Counted from the first letter of the stretch, positions 1 through 8,402 are shown. The stretch is 33,574 nucleotides of DNA from Chitinispirillales bacterium (GCA_031281225.1 JAITFQ010000058.1:1-33574), one strand, 5' to 3'. Translations and numbers: made by a program. The notes: generated from the sequence alone by a model not told the origin.

Positions 1-236
1 TCAATTAGAACTATGAGCCTGCCGTCGAGTTCGAAAGACAGGTCGTTCAGGCGGCCTCTGTATAGCGCGTCGGTAAGCGTTGTGACCTCTACCTTTGTGT
101 CTGGGCTGTAGTATTTGCCGGTTATCGCGCTATACAGCTCCAAGGCAATATCGCCGAAGAGCAGTGTGAATACAGAGTTTTTGTATTCACGGTTGGCGGT
201 CTCCGCGGTTTCCGGTTTTTGGGTTGTGGTACTCAT
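1..236 (-). CDS. Rpn family recombination-promoting nuclease / PD-(D/E)XK transposase-like protein, N-terminal part
   Basis: Reading leftward from an ATG at 236, the first 78 codons are open and run off the window edge. The translation has the layout typical of the Rpn (PDDEXK, formerly 'putative transposase') family: a short polar start, then NREYKNSVFTLLFGD, a stretch on a deposited 'sample' (LYSAITGKYY), and LNDLSFELDGRLIVLI, which leads into the first catalytic strand. The catalytic Asp/Glu-x-Lys part would lie beyond the window. Proteins of this family are small DNA endonucleases, often present in many copies in anaerobes. It is divergent from miaB with 150 bases between them. Family assignment is from remembered consensus; completeness cannot be judged. 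Confidence 0.7.
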   Translation of the reverse strand, partial: MSTTTQKPETAETANREYKNSVFTLLFGDIALELYSAITGKYYSPDTKVEVTTLTDALYRGRLNDLSFELDGRLIVLI

Positions 237-289
237 AACAGGAATATAGTTAAAGGCAGAAGAGAAATCAAAATAAAAACAAAATTAAA

Positions 290-321
290 TTGGCTATGCG
301 GGACACAATTATGTATCTTTG
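290..321 (+). promoter_or_regulatory. Possible promoter for miaB
   Basis: TTGGCT at 290-295 is followed after 18 bases by TATCTT (314-319). The same bases read as TATCTTTG (314-321), which fits the TAnnTTTG box of Bacteroidetes-type promoters with TTG about 20 bases upstream. Other promoters in this window look like ordinary sigma70 sites, so this resemblance may be chance. It lies in the A-rich 150-base gap between the Rpn-like gene and miaB. Confidence 0.3.
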
Positions 322-386
322 AAAAAGGCTGCATAACGAATGTAAACATTTAGGGGTAAAGTCCAGCTTTGTAAGGAGCGAATAAT

Positions 387-1652
387 ATGCCGTCCGTATA
401 CTTCCAGACTTTCGGCTGCCAGATGAACTCCGCCGACTCCGACACTATACATGAACTGCTTTCCCGCCGCGGTTTTGTGCTAACCGATTCATGCGGCGGC
501 AGCGATCTGATCGTCGTCAACACGTGCAGCGTCAGGGAAGCCGCGGAGAAGAGGGCGAAAGGGAAAATCGCCGAGTTCGCGAGAGGTAAAAAATCACGCC
601 CCGGGCAAAAACTCTGGGTTGTAGGGTGTATGGCGGAGCGGTTAGGCGACAGCCTTAAAGAGCAGATACCCGGAGTCGACCTTGTCGTCGGCGCAAAACA
701 GATGGAGCGTATCGACGAAGTGATTGAGGAGCAGTTCCCGCAAAGCCAATACGATACCGGCGCGTCCCCAATGATTTTTGGAAAGACAGCCGTCACCGAT
801 TTTGTCCCGGTTATGCGCGGGTGCGACAACTACTGCGCGTACTGCGTCGTACCCTACGTGCGCGGGCGGGAGCAGTCTGTCCCTTATGACATTATAGAAT
901 CAACCGTAAAGGAAAAAATCGCGGCCGGAATTAAGGAGATTACGTTCTTGGGGCAAAACGTCAATTCATACAATCACGGCGGAATCGATTTCCCGGCGCT
1001 CCTGTCAAAAATGTCAAATATCGACGGATTGGAGCGGATACGCTTCACCACAAGCCACCCCAAGGATTGCACCGAAAAGTTGATTGACGTTATGGCATCG
1101 TCAAAAAAATTCGCGAGCCACATCCACCTGCCCGTCCAAGCCGGCGCCGACCGTATCCTGTCGCTGATGAACCGCAAATACACCTCGTCGCATTACCGTA
1201 ACCTGCTCGACATGATAAGAACCCGCATCCCCCACGCTGATATTACGAGTGATATTTTAGTCGGCTTCCCGACCGAAACAGACGCGGAGTTTAGAGAAAC
1301 CCTCTCTTTGGTACGCGCCGCGCGGTTCACGACCGCTTTCATGTTCGCCTACTCCCCGCGCGAAGGCACCGCCGCCGCGTCCATGAAAGAGGAAATATCC
1401 AAAGAGGAAAAAAACGCGCGCCTGACGGAATTGATCGCCCTGCAAACCGAAATAACGCGCGAAATATACGAAAATTCAGTAGGCCGTGAACTCGAAGTCC
1501 TCATCACCGGCCGGCAAGAAAAGCGTGACAAGGCGTGGATGGGCCAGGACGCCGGCTGCAAAAAAGTATTAATCAGCTGCGAACCCGCCGAGCCGGGAAT
1601 GATCCTTAACGTAAAAGCAACTCGCAGCAGCGGAATGACCCTGATTGTGTAG
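387..1652 (+). CDS. miaB: tRNA-2-methylthio-N6-dimethylallyladenosine synthase MiaB
   Basis: Radical-SAM methylthiotransferase that adds the 2-methylthio group to i6A37 of tRNAs reading UNN codons, in the cytoplasm. The 421 residues hold all expected parts. The N-terminal UPF0004 domain has the three ligands of the auxiliary 4Fe-4S cluster (Cys11 in TFGCQMN, Cys47 in NTCSVRE, Cys81 in VVGCMAER). The radical-SAM CxxxCxxC follows at Cys146, Cys150 and Cys153 (GCDNYCAYCVVP, then RGRE). The last 65 or so residues look like a TRAM RNA-binding domain. Length is slightly short for the family (about 430-470). The start is ATG with AAGGAG 9 bases upstream. MiaB rather than MtaB or RimO is inferred from the PYVRGRE and FGCQMN wording. 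Confidence 0.95.
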   Translation: MPSVYFQTFGCQMNSADSDTIHELLSRRGFVLTDSCGGSDLIVVNTCSVREAAEKRAKGKIAEFARGKKSRPGQKLWVVGCMAERLGDSLKEQIPGVDLVVGAKQMERIDEVIEEQFPQSQYDTGASPMIFGKTAVTDFVPVMRGCDNYCAYCVVPYVRGREQSVPYDIIESTVKEKIAAGIKEITFLGQNVNSYNHGGIDFPALLSKMSNIDGLERIRFTTSHPKDCTEKLIDVMASSKKFASHIHLPVQAGADRILSLMNRKYTSSHYRNLLDMIRTRIPHADITSDILVGFPTETDAEFRETLSLVRAARFTTAFMFAYSPREGTAAASMKEEISKEEKNARLTELIALQTEITREIYENSVGRELEVLITGRQEKRDKAWMGQDAGCKKVLISCEPAEPGMILNVKATRSSGMTLIV

Positions 1653-1888
1653 GGATTTTGAAAAATAACCGTTGCGATTTTTTTGTTAATCCTCACACCA
1701 TCCTCCAGTCACCAACTCGGGGGAAGACCTGCCTGCCTCCACATTTCCGTCGTACCGTGCCGCGAGGAACTCTTCCGTATTCAGTCCATCAAAAAAAAAG
1801 CTTTTTCCTTTTCCCCATAAATTATCTTATAGAAGAGTTATGATAACCCGATTCTTCGCTGATTAGCGGGGATTCACGAAAAAATATT

Positions 1889-4348
1889 ATGCCAGTTACT
1901 GATACTATGTCAAACGATAAACAATATAGCGACGACGCTTTCGACCCCGCGTGGATTGATGCCCAGCTTGATACGATCGGGCGGGGGGCGGATAAGGTTA
2001 TACCGCTACTTCAGGCGATACAGAAGCGGTACAACTATCTGCCGAGGCCTGTGTTAGTATATCTTAGCGAGAATAGTGACATCACCCCGGCTGACGTTGT
2101 CGGCATATCCACTTTTTATTCCCAGTTCCGCCATACGCCGGCGGGGCGGCACTGCATAAATGTTTGTGTCGGCACGGCCTGCCACGTCAAGGGCGCGGAT
2201 CTGGTTTACGACAGTTTTCACCGCCATCTCGGATGCGCGGAGGGCGCGGATACGGATTCGCGGGGGCTGTTTACGGTAAACAAGGTCGCGTGCCTCGGCT
2301 GCTGCTCGCTCGCGGTAGCGGTGCAGATAGACGATATTATTTACGGCCACGTCACGGCGGCGGGGGCGGGCGATATTATCAAGGATTTTCTCGGGCGGCA
2401 GAAAACGCGGGAAGGCGGCAAGGGCGCCGCTTATGACGATAACAAAAATCTATCCGCGGCGAACGAAATCAGAGTATCGCTTGGCTCGTGCTGCGTGGCT
2501 TCGGGCAGCGCCGGCGCGGAGGCAATCGCGCGGGAAACTATCGCGCGGTATAATTTGCCGGTAAATGTAAAGCACGTCGGCTGCGTGGGCATGTGCCACC
2601 GGACGCCGCTCATCGAGGTCATAGCAAACGGCGCGTCGCAATACTATGCCAACATCAAACCCGACGATGTGCCGGGCATTATCCTGAACCATTTTCGCCC
2701 GACATCGCTTGTCAACAGGGCAATCTGCTGGGTTGACACCGCGGCGGAATCTTTGCTTTTATCAGAACCCGCGCTGCCCGCGGCAAGCCGGCTGCGGATC
2801 GATAGAGACGACAAGGCCGTAGACGGTTTTTTCAACAAGCAAAAACACATAGCCATCGAACACTATGGGGCAATGACGCCGCTCGATATTGACGAATACA
2901 TAAGCAAGGGCGGGTTTGAGGCGCTAAAAAAATGTTTGCGTGAACTCAACGTAAACGACATCGCCGACATTCTCGACGATTCCGGCCTCCGCGGGCGGGG
3001 CGGGGCGGGGTTTCCCGCGGGGATAAAGTGGGAAGCGGTGAAGGGGCACGCGTCGATGAAAGAGAGTTCGCCGTCAGAAAAATCCGCGCTGCCCGATGTG
3101 TACCTGATATGCAACGGCGACGAAGGCGATCCCGGCGCGTACATGGACCGTATGCTGCTCGAATCATTTCCGTATCGTATCATAGAGGGTATGCTCATCG
3201 CCGCTTACGCCGTCGGCGCGGGCGAGGCTATATTTTACATAAGGGCGGAGTATCCGTACGCGTTAAAAATCATCCGCGCGGCGATTGATATTTGCGAGAA
3301 GAGAAATTTTATAGGCGGCGATATTCTCGGTTCCAAATTTTCCGTAAAATTTACGGTAGTGGAAGGCGCCGGCGCTTTTGTCTGCGGGGAGGAGACCGCG
3401 CTTATAAAATCGATAGAGGGCAAACGGGGAATGCCCGCGCTCAAACCGCCGTTCCCCGCCGCGAGCGGTTTACGCGGCAAGCCGACGCTGATTAACAACT
3501 GCGAAACTTTTGCGTGCGTGCCGTGGATTATCGCTAACGGCGCGGAGAAATTCAAATCAATCGGCACACCCGAAAGCCCCGGCACAAAAGTATTCGCCCT
3601 CACCGGCAAAATCGCGCGCGGAGGGCTTATCGAAACACCTATGGGAATAACTGTAAAAGAGATCGTCGAACACATCGGCGGCGGAATTGCAAACGGGAAA
3701 AAATTCAAGGCGATACAGATAGGCGGGCCGTCGGGCGGTTGCATTCCCGCGGAAATGGGCAGCATACCGATAGACTTCGAAAGACTCGCCGGCGCAGGCG
3801 CGATGATGGGTTCGGGCGGCCTCGTCGCGCTCGACGAAAGCGACTGCATGGTGGACATAGCGAGATATTTTCTCACGTTCACGCAGGACCAGTCCTGCGG
3901 CCGCTGCACGTTCTGCCGCGTAGGGACAAAAAAAATGCTCGGCATTTTAGAAAAAATCTGCGGCGGAAACGGTACGGCAGAAGATTTGCAAACCCTTGAA
4001 GAACTCGCGGCGGCCGTAAAAAGCGCAAGCCTGTGCGGCCTTGGAAAGACCGCGCCGAATCCCGTATTGACAACGCTCAAATATTTCAGAAGCGAGTACG
4101 AAGCGCATATAAGCGGAGAGTGCCCCGCGGGAAAATGCAAGGAGATGATTACGTACTCGATAACGGATAAGTGCACAACGGGATGCACAATCTGCTCTCA
4201 AGTCTGCCCGGTAGACGCCATCCCGTTTACCCCGTACAGCCGCCATTCAATCGACGACGCCCTGTGTACGCGCTGCGACGTTTGCCGCGCGGCCTGCCCC
4301 GAAGACGCTATTGAGATCGTTCCACGAAAAAAGGCGGATGCCGTATGA
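1889..4348 (+). CDS. NADH-oxidising Fe-S flavoprotein, NuoE + HndB-like + NuoF + 2x[4Fe-4S] fusion (HydB/HndC type)
   Basis: One 819-residue chain carries what are usually three subunits of a bifurcating NADH-dependent enzyme. Residues about 20-170 are a NuoE/HydC-like thioredoxin fold with 2Fe-2S ligands Cys93, Cys98, Cys135 and Cys139. Residues about 190-270 are a second thioredoxin-like 2Fe-2S domain (GSC at 201, GCVGMC at 232-236), as in HndB or the N-terminus of HydB. NuoF follows, with the FMN/NADH motifs RGRGGAGFPAG (368-378), NGDEGDPGA (409-417) and CGEETALI (499-506), and the 4Fe-4S ligands Cys670, Cys673, Cys676 and Cys716. The C-terminus has two complete 4Fe-4S ferredoxin motifs (Cys762-773 and Cys793-803). 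The reaction should be NADH oxidation with electrons sent to ferredoxin or a partner subunit. The chosen ATG has no clear Shine-Dalgarno; ATG 1907 is an alternative. It overlaps the next gene by 4 bases. Partner enzyme not identified. Confidence 0.85.
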   Translation: MPVTDTMSNDKQYSDDAFDPAWIDAQLDTIGRGADKVIPLLQAIQKRYNYLPRPVLVYLSENSDITPADVVGISTFYSQFRHTPAGRHCINVCVGTACHVKGADLVYDSFHRHLGCAEGADTDSRGLFTVNKVACLGCCSLAVAVQIDDIIYGHVTAAGAGDIIKDFLGRQKTREGGKGAAYDDNKNLSAANEIRVSLGSCCVASGSAGAEAIARETIARYNLPVNVKHVGCVGMCHRTPLIEVIANGASQYYANIKPDDVPGIILNHFRPTSLVNRAICWVDTAAESLLLSEPALPAASRLRIDRDDKAVDGFFNKQKHIAIEHYGAMTPLDIDEYISKGGFEALKKCLRELNVNDIADILDDSGLRGRGGAGFPAGIKWEAVKGHASMKESSPSEKSALPDVYLICNGDEGDPGAYMDRMLLESFPYRIIEGMLIAAYAVGAGEAIFYIRAEYPYALKIIRAAIDICEKRNFIGGDILGSKFSVKFTVVEGAGAFVCGEETALIKSIEGKRGMPALKPPFPAASGLRGKPTLINNCETFACVPWIIANGAEKFKSIGTPESPGTKVFALTGKIARGGLIETPMGITVKEIVEHIGGGIANGKKFKAIQIGGPSGGCIPAEMGSIPIDFERLAGAGAMMGSGGLVALDESDCMVDIARYFLTFTQDQSCGRCTFCRVGTKKMLGILEKICGGNGTAEDLQTLEELAAAVKSASLCGLGKTAPNPVLTTLKYFRSEYEAHISGECPAGKCKEMITYSITDKCTTGCTICSQVCPVDAIPFTPYSRHSIDDALCTRCDVCRAACPEDAIEIVPRKKADAV

Positions 4349-5889
4349 TACAGTTAATTATAGACGGAAAAACCGTTACGGCTAATAACGGCGCCACCAT
4401 ACTCGACGCCGCGCGTTCGGCTGGAATTTATATCCCTACGATGTGCCACGATGATAAAATCGAGCCGCCGGTATCGTGCTTTATCTGCGTTGTAAAAGTT
4501 GGCGGGCGCGACAATTTTCTCCCCGCGTGCGCGACAAAAGCGCAAAACGGGATGACGGTCGACACCTGCTCCAAGGAGGTGGTAGACTGCCGCCGCCGCG
4601 CGATCGAACTTATGCTAAGCGAGCATACGGGAAGCTGTGAAGCGCCGTGTACAAAAATATGCCCGTTAGGCCTCGACATCCCGGAAGTGATGCGGCGTTT
4701 ACAATCCGGCAACGCCGCCGCCGCGCTCGATTCCGCAATGCAAATCATCAGGCGCGACATGCCGTTCCCCGCGACGCTCGCCTACATCTGCCCCGCGCCG
4801 TGCCAAAAAGGGTGCCGCAAAGCGGCCGGCGACAGCGCCGTATCCATCAAAAGGATACACGGAATCATCGCGGAAAAAATTATGAGCGCGCCGTTTTATG
4901 ACAACAAAATTAACATCACCCCCAAACATAAAAACGTAGCGATTATAGGAAGCGGCCCAGCCGGCCTGTCAGCCGCCTATTTTTTAGCGCTCAAAGGATA
5001 CTCGTGCACCATCATGGAAAAACAGCCTTTCATCGGCGGGACGCTCAGAAGCCAATTTAGCGAATTAGTCCTCCCCAGAGATATTTTGGACGCGGAGATC
5101 GGATTTATGGCTGCTACGCTTGGGGTGAGATTTTTTGTGGGCACGAATGTCAGTTCGATAGACGAGGTCAACGCGTATGACGCGGTCATCGTCGCGTCGG
5201 GTTTACAAACCTGCCTCGACACGTTTTCAACCGATAACCCAAAAATTTTCGCCTGCGGTTCAGCCGTAAAGCCGGTTCAGCAAGCGGTACGTTCTGCGGG
5301 CCAGGGCAAATCCGCCGCCGATTCCGCTCACAATTACCTAAGCGGCAAGGCCGCGCCGCTCAAGCAATTCTTTTTCAACACCGCCCGCCTGTCCGCCGAA
5401 GAAACGGAATCGCTCGCCGGATCAATACCGTATATCAATAAATTGTCAACAACTCCGCTCGCCCCAAACAATGAAGAAGACATCGACACCGATACGCTCA
5501 TGGACATCGACGCCGACATGGACAGCGAATCGAGCCGCTGCCTGCAATGCGATTGCGGAAGAAAAGATTCATGCCTGTTAAGAACCTACGCGGCCCACTA
5601 CGGCGCACGCCCATCACGCTACGCAGCCGGCAGCCGCAACCAATACGCCCGCGAAACCTACGGTAGCGGCCTCGTCCACGAGCCCGGCAAATGCATAGTC
5701 TGCGCCAAATGCGTCAACCTGACAAAAGAAAAAAATATAAAACCCGGCCTCGCACTATCCGGCCGTGGATCGGATGTTCATATAACAGCCCCATTCGACA
5801 CCCCTTTTGACAAGGCAATGGGCACAGCTCTTACCGATTGCGTAAAGGGGTGCCCTACGGGGGCGTTGTGGCTAACAGAGAAACAATAG
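4345..5889 (+). CDS. 2Fe-2S / GltD-like FAD / ferredoxin-like flavoprotein lacking the NAD(P)H domain
   Basis: Probable partner of the preceding NADH-oxidising fusion; its ATG lies inside that gene's last codons (ATGA). Domains in order over 514 residues: a NuoG/HydA-type 2Fe-2S ferredoxin (Cys34, Cys45, Cys48, Cys62); a GltD/DPYD-type cluster domain (Cys98, Cys102, Cys106 and Cys149, Cys153, Cys157); an FAD-binding Rossmann fold with GSGPAG at 202-207 and GG at 231-232; a CLQCDC motif (399-410); and a HydA/NuoG-like ferredoxin end. In ordinary GltD a second, NAD(P)H-binding Rossmann fold of about 160 residues sits between YDAV and the final FAD segment. Here YDAVIVASG (278-286) runs almost straight into KIFACGSAV (300-308), so that fold is absent. 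The last ferredoxin keeps CxxCxxC (450, 453, 456) and the late CP (503) but lacks the other ligands of cluster II. Inferred role: FAD/Fe-S electron relay or coupling subunit. Exact reaction unknown. Confidence 0.8.
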   Translation: MIQLIIDGKTVTANNGATILDAARSAGIYIPTMCHDDKIEPPVSCFICVVKVGGRDNFLPACATKAQNGMTVDTCSKEVVDCRRRAIELMLSEHTGSCEAPCTKICPLGLDIPEVMRRLQSGNAAAALDSAMQIIRRDMPFPATLAYICPAPCQKGCRKAAGDSAVSIKRIHGIIAEKIMSAPFYDNKINITPKHKNVAIIGSGPAGLSAAYFLALKGYSCTIMEKQPFIGGTLRSQFSELVLPRDILDAEIGFMAATLGVRFFVGTNVSSIDEVNAYDAVIVASGLQTCLDTFSTDNPKIFACGSAVKPVQQAVRSAGQGKSAADSAHNYLSGKAAPLKQFFFNTARLSAEETESLAGSIPYINKLSTTPLAPNNEEDIDTDTLMDIDADMDSESSRCLQCDCGRKDSCLLRTYAAHYGARPSRYAAGSRNQYARETYGSGLVHEPGKCIVCAKCVNLTKEKNIKPGLALSGRGSDVHITAPFDTPFDKAMGTALTDCVKGCPTGALWLTEKQ

Positions 5890-5892
5890 GAT

Positions 5893-7125
5893 ATGCCTGT
5901 TATGAAAAATTTTAATTGTGAGTATACGATGTATGTCAACGCCGTCTACTCGTGTGTCCTAAAAATTATTATTTTTATTTTAATATCATTACTGTTATGC
6001 CTCTCATGCGGTAACTCAAAAGAGCAAGGTAAAAACGCCAGCGCGGTAAAATCAATAAACTTGCCGCTAACCCCGTGGCCCCACTTCCGCGGAAACCCGT
6101 CCCTAACCGGCGTCTCCCCCGACACAACCCCAATCCCCGATACCCTCAGGCTGCTGTGGACATTCAAAACCGGCGGCTCGTGCCTCTCGTCCCCAGTTAC
6201 CGACGGTTCCGTCGTCTACATCGGCTCGTATGACAGCACGCTCTACGCGCTCGACATCAGAACCGGAAACCCAGTCTGGAAATTCAAAGCCGGCGGTGAA
6301 ATCGAGGCATCGCCCGTTATCTACGGCGATATGATTTTAATCGGCGATTTAAGCGGGAATTTTTTCTCCGTCGACAAACAAACCGGAAACCAAAACTGGC
6401 AATTCAAAGCCCGCGACAAGATAGCCGGCTCCGCCAATATCGTCGAAGACAAAAGATACGTAATATTCGGCAGCTATGACAACTCCCTCTATGCCCTCAA
6501 CATCGCCGACGGCCAGTTAGCCTGGGCTTACGCCTCCGGCAGCTACATCAACGGAACGCCCGCTACCGACGGCGCGCGGATTGTTTTTGGCGGATGCGAC
6601 GCCGGATTGCATGTGGTCAGCGCAAGCGACGGCTCCGCCATCGGGAAGATAGACACCGAATCGCACATCGCCGGCTCCGCGGTTTTAAGCGGCGGCTTCG
6701 CGTACATCGGCGCCTACGGCAGGGCGCTATTGGGGATTGACATAGAAAAAATGGCGATCGCGTGGAGGTACGAAAACGACGGGCGTCGCGCTCCGTTTGT
6801 GGCTTCGCCGGCGTTGGCCGACACCTTTTTGATCGCCCCGTCGCGTGACAATTTTGTACATTGCGTTTCGTCCGTTACCGGAAACCTGATCTGGAAATTC
6901 GCGGCCAAGGGGCCGGTCGATTCCTCGCCGGTTATCAGCGGGAACAGGGTAGTCGTCGGTTGCGGCGCGGGGTCTCTTTATCTGATTGATTTGAAAACCG
7001 GCGAGCTTATAAATTCATTCGACATGGGCGGCAGCCTCGGCGGCGCTCCGCTTGTTGCGGGGGGGATGGTGATTGTGGGGGACGAGAACGGGCTTGTCAG
7101 CGCGATGCGGAGGGGTTCTCTGTGA
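5893..7125 (+). CDS. PQQ-binding-like beta-propeller lipoprotein (BamB/outer-surface type)
   Basis: The 410-residue chain begins with a hydrophobic segment ending LLLCLSCGN, which looks like a lipoprotein signal, although the residue three before the Cys is itself Cys and the lipobox is imperfect. From about residue 60 there are seven to eight repeats of roughly 40 residues with the PQQ/WD-like pattern W-x-F/Y-K ... SSPV-DG-VYIGS-D-LYALD-TG (for example LLWTFKTGG, VWKFKAGG, NWQFKARD, IWKFAAKG). This makes an eight-bladed beta-propeller likely, anchored at the periplasmic side or the surface. No quinoprotein catalytic residues can be assigned, so an enzyme role is not claimed. It starts 3 bases after the flavoprotein and overlaps the next start codon by 3 bases. 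The true start could be ATG 5893, 5902 or 5929; the Shine-Dalgarno is weak at all three. Confidence 0.8.
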   Translation: MPVMKNFNCEYTMYVNAVYSCVLKIIIFILISLLLCLSCGNSKEQGKNASAVKSINLPLTPWPHFRGNPSLTGVSPDTTPIPDTLRLLWTFKTGGSCLSSPVTDGSVVYIGSYDSTLYALDIRTGNPVWKFKAGGEIEASPVIYGDMILIGDLSGNFFSVDKQTGNQNWQFKARDKIAGSANIVEDKRYVIFGSYDNSLYALNIADGQLAWAYASGSYINGTPATDGARIVFGGCDAGLHVVSASDGSAIGKIDTESHIAGSAVLSGGFAYIGAYGRALLGIDIEKMAIAWRYENDGRRAPFVASPALADTFLIAPSRDNFVHCVSSVTGNLIWKFAAKGPVDSSPVISGNRVVVGCGAGSLYLIDLKTGELINSFDMGGSLGGAPLVAGGMVIVGDENGLVSAMRRGSL

Positions 7126-8402
7126 AGATTGCATATATTTGCCCCGGTACGGGCGGGGCGTTCTATTGTGAAAATTGTGTGCGGGACAACGCGCTTGCTG
7201 CCGGATTGAGGGCGCTTGGGCATGATGTGGACATTGTGCCCATGTACCTGCCGGTCAACGTGGAGGACGCGCCGCGGAATAATAGCGGGGCGGTGATGTT
7301 TGGGGCGGTCAGGCTTTATCTTATTGATAAGTTTCCGCATCTCAAAAAATTCCCGCAAAAAATGCTGCGGCTTCTCGACTGCCGCCCAATTCTCAATATG
7401 GCCGCCGGATTCGCCGGCTCTACCCGGGCGGGCGGGCATGAGGAGATGACTATTGAGATGATTATGGGTGAGGAGGGAAAATTTGCCGATGAGTTTGAAG
7501 TGACGGCGGATTACATAATCGCGCAAAAACCCGACTTGATTTTCCTCCCCAACGCATTTTTGCTCGGCATAGCTTCGGCGGTGAAAGCGAAATTACCGTC
7601 AATAAAAGTTGTATGCCTCCTGCAAGACGAACACGTCTGGGTCGACGCGTCGGCTAACGCCTACCGGAGCAAAACATGGGAAGCCGTTTCTAAAAAAATA
7701 AACTGCGCTGATAATCTTTGTACGCATAGCAACTGGTACAGGGAAAAAATCGCGAAATTGATCAATATATCCCCCGATACTGTCTCTACCATACCGTTTG
7801 GGGTTGATCCGAAAAAATATATTGCCTCGCTATCGGTAACAACACCCGCCCAAACGTCAATAGGATACATCAGCCGCCTGTGCCGCGAAATGGGGATGGA
7901 TGTATTAGCGGAGGCTTATTGCCAACTGCTAAAAAACGGGATTTGCAACGATTCTTCCGCGGTTGAGTTTTGCGGCGGGTATACGAAAGACGATATTGCC
8001 GTCGTAAATCAAAGCCGGAGAAAAATCAATGACGCGGGCGGGCGGATAAGCATCCGCAAGCATTTTGACATGACTAACAGAACAAATTTTCTCTCATCAC
8101 TTTCGCTGCTCTCCGTCCCTACCCAAATAAATATAGCTTTCGGCGGCTTCATCACGGAAGCGATGGCGTCCGGCGTGCCGGTTGTGCAGCCTGACGGCGG
8201 CGGTTTTTCGGAAGTGATAGCGGAAACCGGAGCCGGCCTCCTCTACTCCCCCAACACGCCCGAAGCTCTGGCGGAAGCGTTGGCAAAAATCATCAAAGAC
8301 AAAAATCTCCGCGGGTCGATGGGTGAAGCGGGACGTAAGGCTGTTTTGGGTAAGTATAATAATGAAGAGATGGCGAGACAGGCGCTCGCGTTTTTAATGT
8401 AA
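7122..8402 (+). CDS. Glycosyltransferase family 4 (GT-B fold)
   Basis: Cytoplasmic sugar-nucleotide-dependent transferase of unknown acceptor. The 426-residue protein opens with the MKIAYICPGTGGAFYCENC signature of a distinct GT4 subgroup, with glycine-rich loop and GHDVDIVPMYLP strand. The C-terminal half has the GT4 donor-binding signature: ISRLCREMGMDVL, then EAMASGVPVVQPDGGGFSEVI with the EX7E glutamates, then GLLYSPNTPEALAEAL. The start is GTG, overlapping the stop of the propeller gene (GTGA), so the two are translationally coupled. No other sugar genes sit beside it, so the product (lipid, protein or polysaccharide glycoside) cannot be named. It is followed by 66 A/T-rich bases with no clear terminator, then a convergent gene. 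Confidence 0.9.
   Translation: MKIAYICPGTGGAFYCENCVRDNALAAGLRALGHDVDIVPMYLPVNVEDAPRNNSGAVMFGAVRLYLIDKFPHLKKFPQKMLRLLDCRPILNMAAGFAGSTRAGGHEEMTIEMIMGEEGKFADEFEVTADYIIAQKPDLIFLPNAFLLGIASAVKAKLPSIKVVCLLQDEHVWVDASANAYRSKTWEAVSKKINCADNLCTHSNWYREKIAKLINISPDTVSTIPFGVDPKKYIASLSVTTPAQTSIGYISRLCREMGMDVLAEAYCQLLKNGICNDSSAVEFCGGYTKDDIAVVNQSRRKINDAGGRISIRKHFDMTNRTNFLSSLSLLSVPTQINIAFGGFITEAMASGVPVVQPDGGGFSEVIAETGAGLLYSPNTPEALAEALAKIIKDKNLRGSMGEAGRKAVLGKYNNEEMARQALAFLM

Noticed and set aside
290-321. Assignment to Bacteroidetes from the TATCTTTG promoter box
   Set aside because: Only one such site was found, while the pilin, vapB and cheW promoters fit ordinary sigma70 boxes and many genes have strong Shine-Dalgarno sites, which Bacteroidetes usually lack.
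1658-1843. A 61-codon frame in the gap after miaB
   Set aside because: No Shine-Dalgarno, low-complexity A/T runs at the end, and no recognisable sequence. The gap also holds AAAAAGCTTTTT (about 1795-1806), which is too short for a terminator.
3235-4188. 317-codon frame antisense to the NADH-oxidising fusion
   Set aside because: It is the mirror of a G/C-rich, clearly functional gene with intact Fe-S motifs; the antisense translation shows no domain.
4345-5889. A hydrogenase catalytic subunit within the second redox gene
   Set aside because: There are no H-cluster motifs (TSCCPxW, MPCxxKxxE, ExMxCxGGCxxGGG) anywhere in this or nearby genes.
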